From assembly GCF_004348335.1 (NCBI RefSeq), contig NZ_SMJW01000008.1, positions 1-64,000 on the forward strand: 64,000 nucleotides of DNA. The letters run 5' to 3'. Below the pieces are notes generated by a model. The model was given only the letters and a program-made list of their open reading frames with translations, was not told where the DNA came from and ran no database searches. How positions within the stretch are numbered: the first letter of the stretch is position 1; each line of letters opens with the position of its first letter. Both the position numbers and the translations under genes were made by a program. This stretch comes from Actinomadura bangladeshensis. GTDB taxonomy: Bacteria; Actinomycetota; Actinomycetes; Streptosporangiales; Streptosporangiaceae. Below are positions 1 through 8,614 of this stretch, piece by piece.

Positions 1-540
1 CAGGCCCCCCATGTGGCGTCTGGGCTCCTCCCTCCCCCGATGCGGGTTTCCGGCGTTCGTCGTTGACAGTCGGTCGGTTGGACGTCGTGGCGTCCCTGGG
101 GTGCTCACGCCCTTCTCTTCCGAGTAGCGTCCTCGCGGGGTGCCGCGTGTCCTGGTGGGGCCGGTTCTGAGTGCTCTGGGCCTTCCTGTGATCGTCTTGC
201 CCGTCGGCAGACCAACCGCGCGGTGGTGAGCGCTTTCCGTTCATCTTTACCGGGGCCCGTGTTCGTCGTAAAGCGTGGGTGTCTCCCGTGAAGTTCCGCA
301 ATCCAGAAGGCGCGCCCCTGGGTCGGGCGGATGAGGATGGGATATCCGTCCCGACGCTTAGGGGAGGGGGTGTGATCTATGAAGGCCGTCCGTAAGTGGA
401 ACGCGCTGCGCGCCGCGCGCGCAGGTGCCGTCCGTCCGGCTGGCAGGCACTTCAAGTGGACTGCCTGATAGTGATCGACGCGTGGGCCTGTGGAGGGCAT
501 TGCGCCCTTCACAGGTCCACGCCGAGGCGAGGTGAACTGA
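1..540. other. Gene-free leader region upstream of the first gene
   Basis: No open frame here has a convincing start or family match. There is a TTGACA-like hexamer at 63-68, but no matching -10 about 17 nt downstream. The sequence GAGGTGAACTGA just before 541 looks like the ribosome binding site of the first gene. Nothing else is recognised, and no StrR-type site was seen. Confidence 0.5.
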
Positions 541-1950
541 ATGCACCGCTGGAGTGTCGAGCGTTTCCATTGTGATGCAGAGGCCCTGGGGAACCTGGCG
601 GATCGATTCTTCGCCGCCGAATTATGGGAGAAGCCGCGTGACCCGCTGACGGACGCCGAGCACGCCGAGATACACCGGTCGATCGGAGAACTCCGGCACC
701 CCCGCGCGATCGAGGAGATCTGCGCGCTGGCGGCGACCCATCCCAACGCGGGGGTCAGGCGGACGATCCTGGAGGCGGTCGAGCCGTTTCTGGCCACCCA
801 TCCCGCGGCCCGCGAACTCGTCGTCTGGCTGCTCGGCGACGACGAGGACTTCGTCTGCTTCGCCGCCGCGCGGGCGGCCGGGCGCAACCGGATCGGGGAA
901 GCCTTCGAAGAACTGGAGCACATCACCGGCCCGGCCGACAGCGCGCTGTTCCGGAGCATCAAGCCGGTCGGCATCGGCGCGGCCGTCGTCGGCAGGGCCA
1001 TGGCGGAGATCCTGGGGGCCCCTGACCGCGCGGCCAGGCTGGAACCCGAGCGGGACTACGCCCGTACCGGACGGCTGCCCCGGGAGGCCCGGCTCGGCGA
1101 GTTCTGGGACTACGACCCGGAGAACCTGCCGCGTCCGGTCCCTGAGGGCATGGTGCTCATCCCGGGGTCCGACTTCATCGTCGGCATCGGCATGGACGAC
1201 ATCGTTCATCCCCTCTATGACGTCGATGACGCCGTGCCGAGGCGGACCCGCCATCTCCCCGATTTCCTGATCGACCGGTACCCGGTGACCAACCGCGAGT
1301 ACGACGAGTGGGCCGAAAGCCCGGCGGCGGCCGAACACCTGCTGTGCCACCCCGATGAGATCCCGGACAAGGACCATCGGCGCGGGCTGGCCGCGGACCC
1401 CCGGTTCGGTCCCGACCACCCCGCCGTCGGCGTCGACTGGTACGACGCGTACGCCTTCCTGGCCCACCACGGCAAGCGCCTGCCGACGGAACTGGAATGG
1501 GAGAAAGCCGCCCGCGGCGAGAACGGCGGGCATTACCCGTGGGGTGACGAGTTCGACCCCGACGCGGTGCGGTGGTTCGGTGCGGTCTTCGGTACTCCGG
1601 GCAGCCTGGAGGAGTGGCGGGATACGCTCTGCACCTTCGACGACACCACTCCCGAGGTCACCACGGTCCCGGTCGGTTCCCATCCCGGGAACGTCAGCTG
1701 CTACGGGGTCGCCGACATGGTCGGAAACTGCTGGGAATGGACGGACACCAACTACTTCACCCGTGAGCGAATGGTGCCGATGATCTCGGGCAGGCCCCGT
1801 CCGGAATGGGCCACGGCAGAGGAGTCCGCCGTCGTCATCCGGGGCGGGGCGTGGACCTCGATGGCGGAGGAGCTGACGACGTTCTTCCGGGGCAAGGACC
1901 TGTTCACCGACCGGCACAACGAGATCGGGTTCCGAGGGGTGATCCGATGA
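541..1950 (+). CDS. HEAT-repeat/FGE-sulfatase (SUMF1) domain protein A
   Basis: The 469-residue protein has an alpha-helical HEAT-like N-terminal half (about residues 25-165). From about residue 200 it carries a formylglycine-generating-enzyme-fold domain: PEGMVLIPG start, IDRYPVTNREYDEW, KRLPTELEWEKAARG, GNCWEWT near 395 and RGGAWTS near 435. True FGE binds copper through a Cys pair close to the C-terminal GG-x-W/F segment. That pair is absent here (GGAWTSMAEELTTFFRG), so classical sulfatase activation is unlikely. A ribosome binding site (GAGGTG) precedes the ATG. The stop overlaps the next start (ATGA), so it is the first gene of a coupled operon. The enzymatic role is unknown; many FGE-fold proteins are non-haem iron enzymes or scaffolds. 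Confidence 0.85.
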   Translation: MHRWSVERFHCDAEALGNLADRFFAAELWEKPRDPLTDAEHAEIHRSIGELRHPRAIEEICALAATHPNAGVRRTILEAVEPFLATHPAARELVVWLLGDDEDFVCFAAARAAGRNRIGEAFEELEHITGPADSALFRSIKPVGIGAAVVGRAMAEILGAPDRAARLEPERDYARTGRLPREARLGEFWDYDPENLPRPVPEGMVLIPGSDFIVGIGMDDIVHPLYDVDDAVPRRTRHLPDFLIDRYPVTNREYDEWAESPAAAEHLLCHPDEIPDKDHRRGLAADPRFGPDHPAVGVDWYDAYAFLAHHGKRLPTELEWEKAARGENGGHYPWGDEFDPDAVRWFGAVFGTPGSLEEWRDTLCTFDDTTPEVTTVPVGSHPGNVSCYGVADMVGNCWEWTDTNYFTRERMVPMISGRPRPEWATAEESAVVIRGGAWTSMAEELTTFFRGKDLFTDRHNEIGFRGVIR

Positions 1951-2726
1951 ACGTCCCGCAGCGCCTGCCGAGGTTCACGTTCACCGGGGCGGTCACGGAC
2001 GAGCAGCGCGCCTTCTACGAACGCCACGGGTTCCTGGTCTACGGCGGCGTGCTGGACCCGGACGACGTGCGGGTCGTCAAGGCCGACGCCGAACGCCTGG
2101 AGGCCCGGACGCTCGCCGGCGACATCCCCGCCCAGCACCGCGACAGAGTCCTGGACCCGTCCTACGACGAGAACGGGAAGGCGAGCCTGCACCGGCTGCC
2201 CTACTTCACCCTCTACTCCCCGCGGACCCGGGAACTGGTGGAACGGCGGGGCCTGGACGCGCTCGGTCCCGGGCTGCTGGGCAGGCCGGCATGGCGGTTC
2301 GAGGACTCGATCGACGGCGCCGTGTGGCAGATGAAACGGCGGAAACGCTCCTCCTACAACGCGCTGGACTGGCACCTCGACTTCCCGCACGACCACCCGG
2401 TCGCCCCGTTGGTGAACGTGGGGATCTACCTGGACGCGGCCACCAAGCAGAACGGCTGCCTCGTCGTCGCCCCCGGCTCGCACCGATTCCCGGCGCGCCG
2501 CCTGGAGCCCCTCGGCCTGCCGGTCGTGGTCGATGCGGGAGACGTCGTCTGCCACACCAACAACATCTTCCATCACTCCGGCCCGGTGCTGGACGGGACC
2601 AGCCGGGCGACGCTGTACCTGTACTACGCGGCGGGCCGGAGGCCGGCGGCCGGGACGACCTACACCCACCGGGCCGGCGAGGACTTCGCGGATCTGTTCA
2701 TCGAGACGGAGGCGGGCACGCCATGA
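1947..2726 (+). CDS. Phytanoyl-CoA dioxygenase (PhyH) family oxygenase
   Basis: This 259-residue protein is of the Fe(II)/2-oxoglutarate-dependent PhyH family. The predicted facial triad is visible: H143-x-D145 (in DWHLDFPHD) and a distal His at 209-210 (NIFHHSGP). R220 (GTSRATLYLYY) could bind the 2-oxoglutarate carboxylate. The ATG at 1947 overlaps the preceding stop by 4 nt, and its own stop overlaps the next ATG in the same way. It is therefore translationally coupled between the two FGE-like genes. Family members hydroxylate small molecules or CoA/carrier-bound substrates. A tailoring hydroxylation of the polyketide or sugar is plausible but not shown. Confidence 0.88.
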   Translation: MNVPQRLPRFTFTGAVTDEQRAFYERHGFLVYGGVLDPDDVRVVKADAERLEARTLAGDIPAQHRDRVLDPSYDENGKASLHRLPYFTLYSPRTRELVERRGLDALGPGLLGRPAWRFEDSIDGAVWQMKRRKRSSYNALDWHLDFPHDHPVAPLVNVGIYLDAATKQNGCLVVAPGSHRFPARRLEPLGLPVVVDAGDVVCHTNNIFHHSGPVLDGTSRATLYLYYAAGRRPAAGTTYTHRAGEDFADLFIETEAGTP

Positions 2727-4078
2727 CCGGCACGACGAACGCGCATCCGGGGCACGAGATCCCGGTCGAGGTCCTGCGCATGGCCTACTGGGCCGAGGGA
2801 CCGGCCGCGGTGCGGGACACCCTGCTCGATGACTACCTGGGCCGGCTGGAACTGCTGACCGACCCGGGGCTGCGCGATGAATGCCTGGCGGTCGGCCTGC
2901 TGCACGCCGTCCCCGAGGTGCGCCGGCGGGCGCAGGCGGCGGCGGCCCGGCTCAGCCCGGAACTGTCGGCCGAGGCGACCGGCTGGACGCTGGGCGACCC
3001 CGACGAGACCGTGCGGGCGGCCGCCCTGGCCGCCGCGGCCGGCGCGCCGGCCCTGCGGGCCCTGCTGGACTCGTTCGGCAGGTCGCCGGAGCTCGTCGCC
3101 TCGGGCCTGGACGGCTGCGTGACGGTGGCCGACGCGCACGCCCTGGCCGCGGCGCGCAGGCTCCTCGCCGACACCGGACTGGCCGGCGCGGTGCTGGCCG
3201 ACCTGCCCGTCCCGCTGTCCGCCGACCGGATGCCCAGCAGGCTCTCCGTGAGCGGGATGCGGCATGTACCGGCCGGACGGCTGATCCGGGGCCTCCACCC
3301 CGACCAGCGGCCGACCTGGGGGACCCCCGCCGCTCCCGCGGTGGCGGAGACCGCCGTGGCGGGGTTCTACCTGGACGTCCACCCGGTCACCAACGACGAC
3401 TACGACGCCTTTGCCGCCGACGTCGGCGAGCACGGCCATCTGTGGTGCCACCCCGACGAGCCGAGGGACGCCGACCACACCCGGTCCACCGCGGACGACC
3501 CGCGCTGCGCGGGAGACCACCCCGCCACCGGGGTCGGCTGGTACGACGCGGTGGCCTACGCCGCCTGGTGCGGCAAGCGGCTGCCCACCGAGGACGAATG
3601 GGAACGGGCAGCGCGCGGCGACGACCACCGCCGCTACCCGTGGGGCGAGGAGTTCCACGCCGACCGGGTGCACGGCCTGCACGCGGTGGCCGCGGGCGAC
3701 GGCGGCGACATGGACCGCGCGGAGTGGCTGCGGCGGCTCCAGGATCTGCGGGCCGACACGCTGCCCGCGCTGACCGCACCGGTGGGTCGCCGTCCGGGCG
3801 ACGAATCCCCGTTCGGCGTGCGCGACATGTGCGGCAACGTCTGGGAATGGACCTCCACCCGGTTCCTCGACGGCCTGCCGCTCGAGCCGCGCTTCGGGAC
3901 CATGGAGCCCGGCGACCTGTGGGGCGAGTGGTCGGCCGAGGTCTGCGTCCGCGGCGGGGCGTGGAGCTCGCCGCCCGCGCTGCTCACCGCCGTCGGCAGG
4001 GCCGGCAGGCCGCTGGTCGCCAGGAGCCCGGAGATCGGTTTCCGCTGCGCGGTGAGCGAGGCCGAGGTCACCGGCTGA
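2723..4078 (+). CDS. HEAT-repeat/FGE-sulfatase (SUMF1) domain protein B
   Basis: This 451-residue paralogue of protein A has the same layout. A leucine/alanine-rich HEAT-like region (about 15-165) is followed by an FGE-fold domain with YLDVHPVTNDDYDAF, KRLPTEDEWERAARG, GNVWEWT and RGGAWSS. It also lacks the copper-binding Cys pair of FGE (GGAWSSPPALLTAVGRAG). The start ATG at 2723 overlaps the PhyH stop, and the stop overlaps the MFS start. Two divergent copies flanking one oxygenase suggest a heteromeric assembly, with HEAT repeats as the interaction surface; that is inference. Confidence 0.85.
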   Translation: MTGTTNAHPGHEIPVEVLRMAYWAEGPAAVRDTLLDDYLGRLELLTDPGLRDECLAVGLLHAVPEVRRRAQAAAARLSPELSAEATGWTLGDPDETVRAAALAAAAGAPALRALLDSFGRSPELVASGLDGCVTVADAHALAAARRLLADTGLAGAVLADLPVPLSADRMPSRLSVSGMRHVPAGRLIRGLHPDQRPTWGTPAAPAVAETAVAGFYLDVHPVTNDDYDAFAADVGEHGHLWCHPDEPRDADHTRSTADDPRCAGDHPATGVGWYDAVAYAAWCGKRLPTEDEWERAARGDDHRRYPWGEEFHADRVHGLHAVAAGDGGDMDRAEWLRRLQDLRADTLPALTAPVGRRPGDESPFGVRDMCGNVWEWTSTRFLDGLPLEPRFGTMEPGDLWGEWSAEVCVRGGAWSSPPALLTAVGRAGRPLVARSPEIGFRCAVSEAEVTG

Positions 4079-5370
4079 TGGCCGGCGGGCGGTCGCGCCG
4101 CGGGTGGCTTCCCGCCGCGTACGCGCGCTGCCTCGCCGACCGCGAGTTCCGCCGGATGCAGCCCGGCTTCCTGATCTCCTTCCTCGGCGACGGAATGAGC
4201 ATGGTCGGCGTGGCCTGGCTGGCCCTTCAGCTGGCCGGGCCGGGCGACCGGGCGGCCGTGGTCGGGATGGCCGTCGCGGCCTACAGCCTCCCCGCGGCGG
4301 TGGGGTCGTTCTCGCTGGGACGCTGGCTGAGCTCGCGGAGCAGCAGGGCCCTGATCCTTCTGGACTCGCTGCTGCGCGCGGGCGTGTTCACGGTCATCCC
4401 CGTGCTGCACTGGCTGCGGCTGCTGGACGTCGCGGTCTTCATCGCGCTGCTCGCGGTGTCGTCGCTGCTGCACGCCTGGGGAATCGCCGGCCGGCAGACC
4501 TTCGTCGCCGAGACCCTGCCGCGGTCGGACCGGCTGGCCGGGCACTCGCTGGTGGGCGGCCAGGAGCAGCTGTCCTTCATCGCCGGACCGCCGCTGGCCG
4601 GGCTGGTGGCCTCCGCGTCCGGGCCGGCGACGGTCCTGGCCTTCGACGCGGCCAGCTACCTGTACCTCGCCCTCATGGCGGCGCGGCTGCGCGGCGAGGG
4701 GACGGCCGGCCGCCGGCCGCCGATCCCGCTGCGGCGGACCGGGCGGACCCTCGTCCGCCATCCCGGTCTCCTCGGCCTGCTGGTGCTGAGCTTCGTGTTC
4801 AACCTGCTCTACGGGCCGATCGAGGTGGCCGTCCCGGTGTTCGTGGCCGAACGGCTCGGCGGACAGCCCGCCCTGCTGGGCTGGATCTGGGGCGCCTTCG
4901 GCGTCGGAGCGGTCATCGGCGCGCTGGTCACCGGGACGCTGCGGCAGCTGCCGCTCTGGCCGACCGCGCTGGCCATCGTCGCCGGCTGGGGGCTGGCGAT
5001 GTACGCGCTCGCCGGGTTCGGGACGCTGACCGCCGCGATCGCGGGCTTCGGCTTCGGCGGGCTGGTCTACGCCCCGTACGGCCCGGTGTCGATCACCTTG
5101 CTGCAGCGGAAGGCGCCGGTCGACGAACTCGTGAGCCTCAGCGCGTTCCGCAGCGCGGTCCTGGTGACGGCGAGTCCGCTGGGCGCGGGGCTGGGCGGGC
5201 TGCTGGTCACCGGGCTCGGCCCGGTGGACGCGATCCGGCTCTCCGGCCTGGCGACGGTGGGGCTCGCGGTCCTCGGCGCGGCGTTCGTCCTGCTCGTCCG
5301 GCTGAGCCGCCGCGCCGACGGCCTCCAGGGCCCGGCGGTGCCCGGCAGGCGGTACGTCGACCAGCCCTGA
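4078..5370 (+). CDS. MFS transporter
   Basis: A 430-residue integral membrane protein with about 10-12 hydrophobic segments along its whole length, for example FLISFLGDGMSMVGVAWLAL near residue 25. It has the general look of major facilitator drug/macrolide exporters. The ATG at 4078 overlaps the stop of the FGE-like protein B, so it belongs to the 541-5891 operon. It probably exports the cluster product or an intermediate from the cytoplasm, alongside the ABC exporter at 18427. The substrate cannot be read from the sequence. Confidence 0.85.
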   Translation: MAGGRSRRGWLPAAYARCLADREFRRMQPGFLISFLGDGMSMVGVAWLALQLAGPGDRAAVVGMAVAAYSLPAAVGSFSLGRWLSSRSSRALILLDSLLRAGVFTVIPVLHWLRLLDVAVFIALLAVSSLLHAWGIAGRQTFVAETLPRSDRLAGHSLVGGQEQLSFIAGPPLAGLVASASGPATVLAFDAASYLYLALMAARLRGEGTAGRRPPIPLRRTGRTLVRHPGLLGLLVLSFVFNLLYGPIEVAVPVFVAERLGGQPALLGWIWGAFGVGAVIGALVTGTLRQLPLWPTALAIVAGWGLAMYALAGFGTLTAAIAGFGFGGLVYAPYGPVSITLLQRKAPVDELVSLSAFRSAVLVTASPLGAGLGGLLVTGLGPVDAIRLSGLATVGLAVLGAAFVLLVRLSRRADGLQGPAVPGRRYVDQP

Positions 5371-5405
5371 CACCAGCTGTCCCGACCCCATGACGAGGAG
5401 CGGTG

Positions 5406-5891
5406 ATGATCCTAGGACAGGACGAGATGCGAAGCCGGATCGAGCATGAGCACGTGGTCCGGCTGGCCACGATCGACGAACTCGGGCGCGCCCACGTGGT
5501 GCCGGTCATCTTCGCGGTCGACGGCGACGTCTTCTACTCGCCGACGGACCGGCCGTCGGAGGTGCGGCCGCGCCCGGCCAAGCGGCTGAGCCATCTGGAG
5601 CACGACCCGCGGGTCACGGTCCTGGCCGACTTCTACGACGACGACTGGCTGAAGGCGTGGTGGGTGCGGCTGCGCGGCACCGGCCGGGTGGTCGGTGGAG
5701 GCCCCGAGCGCACGCGTGCGGCCGGCCTGCTGGACCGCAAGTACCGGCAGTTCGCCGGTGCCGCGTACCTGGAGGACGGCGGCCCGGTGCTGGCCGTCGA
5801 CATCGAGGACTGGACCGGCTGGGCGTACACCGACCGACCCGCGGCGGCCCGCGGACGGCGGCCGTGGCGCGGCCGGCGGCGGCCCCGGTGA
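5406..5891 (+). CDS. Pyridoxamine 5'-phosphate oxidase-like / F420-dependent split-barrel protein
   Basis: About 161 residues with a flavin-binding split-barrel fold. Features are HVVRLATIDELGRAHVVPVIFAVDGDVFY, a central RLSHLEHDPRVTVLADFYDDDWLKAWWVRLRGTGRV strand pair, and a C-terminal VLAVDIEDWTGW. The length and pattern match mycobacterial Rv0121-type proteins that bind F420 or FMN. The ATG at 5406 follows GAGGAG with good spacing; a GTG at 5403 is also possible. The basic tail (RRPWRGRRRPR) is unusual. It is probably co-transcribed with the MFS gene. A redox tailoring role is inferred. Confidence 0.75.
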   Translation: MILGQDEMRSRIEHEHVVRLATIDELGRAHVVPVIFAVDGDVFYSPTDRPSEVRPRPAKRLSHLEHDPRVTVLADFYDDDWLKAWWVRLRGTGRVVGGGPERTRAAGLLDRKYRQFAGAAYLEDGGPVLAVDIEDWTGWAYTDRPAAARGRRPWRGRRRPR

Positions 5892-6078
5892 CCGGGGCGG
5901 ATGCCCGAGGACGCGGCCGGGCGGCCGGGGGCGGCCTCGCCGGCGGCACGAGGGCACTGCGAGCCGGGCTCCACCGGGGGCTCCTAAGTTCGGTCCTACG
6001 ACGAGACCGGAGGTGCCAGGTGCCCACTCCCCATGAGACGGCGGCCGTGCCGATCGGCAGCCGGGCCGGGACGTGACC

Positions 6079-7383
6079 ATGACCGACCACAAGGCACTGG
6101 CACTGGAAGAGGCGCGCAAGTACCACCGGCAGACCGGGGCCGACCAGGCCTTCGTTCCCGGGGAGACCGAGATCTGGCCGTCCGGCGCCGTCCTGGACGA
6201 GGACGACCGGGCCGCCCTGGTCGAGGCCGCGCTCGACATGCGGATCGCGACGGCGCGCAGCGCGCAGAAGTTCGAGTCGGCCTTCGCGCGCGCCATGCGG
6301 CGGCGCAAGGCGCTGCTGTGCAACTCGGGGTCGTCGGCCAACCTGCTGGCGATGTCGGCGCTGACCTCACCGCTGCTCCAGGACCGCCGGCTGCGGCCCG
6401 GCGACGAGGTGATCACGGTGGCCGCGGGATTCCCCACCACGGTGAACCCGATCTTGCAGAACGGCCTGGTGCCGGTCTTCGTCGACATCGAGCTGCCGAC
6501 GTACAACACGACCGTCGAGCGGGTGGCCGCGGCCATCGGGCCGCGCACCCGGGCGGTCATGATCGCGCACGCGCTGGGCAATCCGTTCCAGGCGACCGAG
6601 ATCGCGCAGCTGGCCGCCGAGCACGAGCTGTTCCTCATCGAGGACAACTGCGACGCCGTGGGCACGATGTACGACGGCAGGCTCACCGGCACCTTCGGCG
6701 ACCTCGCCACGGTCAGCTTCTATCCCGCGCACCACCTGACCATGGGCGAGGCCGGCTGCGTGCTGACCTCCAGGCTCTCGCTCGCCAGGATCGTGGAGTC
6801 GCTGCGGGACTGGGGACGCGACTGCTGGTGCGCGCCGGGCGAGAGCAACAAGTGCCTGAAGCGGTTCGACTACCAGATGGGCACGCTCCCGGCCGGATAC
6901 GACCACAAGTACATCTTCTCGCACGTCGGCTACAACCTGAAGACGACCGACCTCCAGGCCGCCCTCGGCCTCAGCCAGCTCGCCAAGCTGGCGGAGTTCG
7001 GCGCCCGCCGGCGGCGGAACTGGCGGCGGTTGCGCGAGGGGCTGGAGGGCCTGCCGCACCTGGTCCTGCCCGAGCCGACGCCGCGCAGCGACCCGAGCTG
7101 GTTCGGGTTCGTGCTCACGGTGAGCCCGGAGGCCCCGTTCAGCCGGGCCGAACTGGTCGCCTTCCTGGAGGACCGCAAGATCGGGACGCGGCGCCTCTTC
7201 GCCGGGAACCTCACCCGCCATCCGGCCTACATCGGAACCCGGCACCGGGTGGCCGGGGACCTGGCCAACAGCGAGCTCGTCACGGAGCAGACGTTCTGGG
7301 TCGGCGTCTACCCGGCGATCACCGACGAGATGATCGACTACGTCATCGCGTCGATCAGGGAGTTCGTGCAGCGGGCGCGCTGA
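6079..7383 (+). CDS. NDP-4-keto-6-deoxyhexose 3-dehydrase (E1/SpnQ type)
   Basis: A DegT/DnrJ/EryC1-fold PMP enzyme of 434 residues that removes the C3 hydroxyl of an NDP-4-keto-hexose. Two hallmarks separate it from ordinary sugar aminotransferases. The PLP lysine is replaced by His (FYPAHHLTMGEAG, about residue 219). The [2Fe-2S] ligands occur with exactly the E1 spacing C-X57-C-X1-C-X7-C (about C191, C249, C251, C259). A GTG at 6073 in the same frame is an alternative start. With the 2,3-dehydratase at 51871 and the 3-ketoreductase at 9709, it predicts a 2,3-dideoxygenated sugar, as in forosamine biosynthesis. Confidence 0.93.
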   Translation: MTDHKALALEEARKYHRQTGADQAFVPGETEIWPSGAVLDEDDRAALVEAALDMRIATARSAQKFESAFARAMRRRKALLCNSGSSANLLAMSALTSPLLQDRRLRPGDEVITVAAGFPTTVNPILQNGLVPVFVDIELPTYNTTVERVAAAIGPRTRAVMIAHALGNPFQATEIAQLAAEHELFLIEDNCDAVGTMYDGRLTGTFGDLATVSFYPAHHLTMGEAGCVLTSRLSLARIVESLRDWGRDCWCAPGESNKCLKRFDYQMGTLPAGYDHKYIFSHVGYNLKTTDLQAALGLSQLAKLAEFGARRRRNWRRLREGLEGLPHLVLPEPTPRSDPSWFGFVLTVSPEAPFSRAELVAFLEDRKIGTRRLFAGNLTRHPAYIGTRHRVAGDLANSELVTEQTFWVGVYPAITDEMIDYVIASIREFVQRAR

Positions 7384-7409
7384 CCGGCGTGCGGCTGGAC
7401 CCGCGGCCG

Positions 7410-7442
7410 GACGCGCCCGCGCGGCCCCCCGCGCGGGGCGTC
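7410..7442. terminator. GC-rich hairpin between convergent genes
   Basis: Near-perfect inverted repeat. A GACGCGCCCGCGCGG arm and a CCGCGCGGGGCGTC arm are separated by a C-rich loop, with a one-base bulge. It lies between the convergent ends of the 3-dehydrase and the 4,6-dehydratase. It is probably a bidirectional terminator without a T-tract, as is common in actinomycetes. Confidence 0.5.
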
Positions 7443-7447
7443 CGCCG

Positions 7448-8440
7448 CTACGCCGGCAGCGCCGCGGTGTCGTACCGCGCGAAGTCCTCGGCCCACCAGT
7501 CGCGATTGCGGTCGTACCAGGACACGACCTCGGCGAGGCCCTGCTCGAAGGGCACCCGCGGGGTGTAGCCCAGCTCGCGGCGGGCCCTGCCGTCGTCGAG
7601 GGAGTAGCGGCGGTCATGCCCCTTCCGGTCGGTGACGAAGCGCACCGCATCCCAGTCGGCGCCGCACTGCTCCAGGAGCAGGGCGGTGAGCTCCCGGTTG
7701 GTGAGCTCGACGCCGCCGCCGAGATGGTAGATCTCGCCCTCGCGCCCCTTCTCCAAGGCCAGCTGGACCCCCCGGCAGTGGTCGGCGACGTGCAGCCATT
7801 CGCGCACGTTGCGGCCGTCGCCGTAGAGCGGGACCTGCCGTCCACTGAGCAGGCTGGTGACGAAGCGCGGGATCACCTTCTCGATGTGCTGGTACGGCCC
7901 GTAGTTGTTCGAGCAGCGAGTGATCACGACCGGCAGCCGGTGGGAGCGGTGGTAGGCGCGGGCGAGCAGGTCGGCCGACGCCTTCGAGGCCGCGTAGGGG
8001 GAGTTCGGGAGCAGCGGGTCGTCCTCGGTCCACGACCCCTCGGCGACGGTGCCGTAGACCTCGTCGGTCGAGATCTGCACGATCCGTTCGATGCCCCGCT
8101 GCAGGCAGCACTCCAGGAGGCGGTGGGTGCCGAGGACGTTGGTGATGGTGAACGGCGAGGCGTTGAGCAGCGACCGGTCCACATGGCTCTCGGCCGCGAA
8201 GTGGACGACCGCGTCGTGGCCGGGCAGCAGATCGAACAGCAGGTCGCTGTCGCAGATGTCCTCCTTGACGAAGGTGAGCCGCCGGTCGTCGAGCGGAAGG
8301 TTGGCCGCACTGCCCGCGTAGGTGAGCTTGTCGAGGACGGTGATCGTGGCGTCCTCATAGCCCGGATAGAGGCCGCCGAGGACGCTGCGCACGTAATGCG
8401 AGCCGACGAATCCGGCTCCGCCGGTGACGAGAATTCTCAT
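7448..8440 (-). CDS. rfbB: dTDP-glucose 4,6-dehydratase
   Basis: A 330-residue extended SDR. It has the NAD-binding motif TGGAGFVGSHYVR at the N-terminus, the active-site STDEVYG (Thr, Asp, Glu) and the catalytic YAASK. FAAESHVDRSL is a typical family signature. It converts dTDP-glucose to dTDP-4-keto-6-deoxyglucose, the branch point for all deoxysugars of the cluster, using the product of the thymidylyltransferase at 22859. The ATG at 8440 fits the conserved MRILVTGGAG start; longer readings upstream have no family support. It is divergent from the glycosyltransferase at 8615. Confidence 0.95.
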   Translation of the reverse strand: MRILVTGGAGFVGSHYVRSVLGGLYPGYEDATITVLDKLTYAGSAANLPLDDRRLTFVKEDICDSDLLFDLLPGHDAVVHFAAESHVDRSLLNASPFTITNVLGTHRLLECCLQRGIERIVQISTDEVYGTVAEGSWTEDDPLLPNSPYAASKASADLLARAYHRSHRLPVVITRCSNNYGPYQHIEKVIPRFVTSLLSGRQVPLYGDGRNVREWLHVADHCRGVQLALEKGREGEIYHLGGGVELTNRELTALLLEQCGADWDAVRFVTDRKGHDRRYSLDDGRARRELGYTPRVPFEQGLAEVVSWYDRNRDWWAEDFARYDTAALPA

Positions 8441-8614
8441 GGACCACAGCGTTGTCGAGAACGGCGGATCCCCGGTGGAGCCCTGCTGGAAGGGGCTGGG
8501 AGACCTGTGCACCAGCCGCCCTCAACCGCGGTACGAGGCGGGTTCGGAACACTTCAGGTCGAGCACTCGGCCCGGTCATCACCTCCGCCGTCCAACGGAA
8601 GCAGGCGAATCGCC

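Noticed and set aside
105-1001. Minus-strand frame of 298 codons at the left edge
   Set aside because: It overlaps the HEAT-FGE gene antisense, has a skewed Ser/Arg/Ala composition and no ribosome binding site.
541-4078. Annotation of the two FGE-domain genes as sulfatase-activating enzymes
   Set aside because: Both lack the conserved copper-binding Cys pair and no sulfatase gene is present. Only a fold-level assignment is justified.
8542-8564. Possible StrR-type site between rfbB and glycosyltransferase 1 (GTTCGG and TCGAGC)
   Set aside because: Half-sites are 17 nt apart instead of 23 and the flanking bases do not match the consensus.
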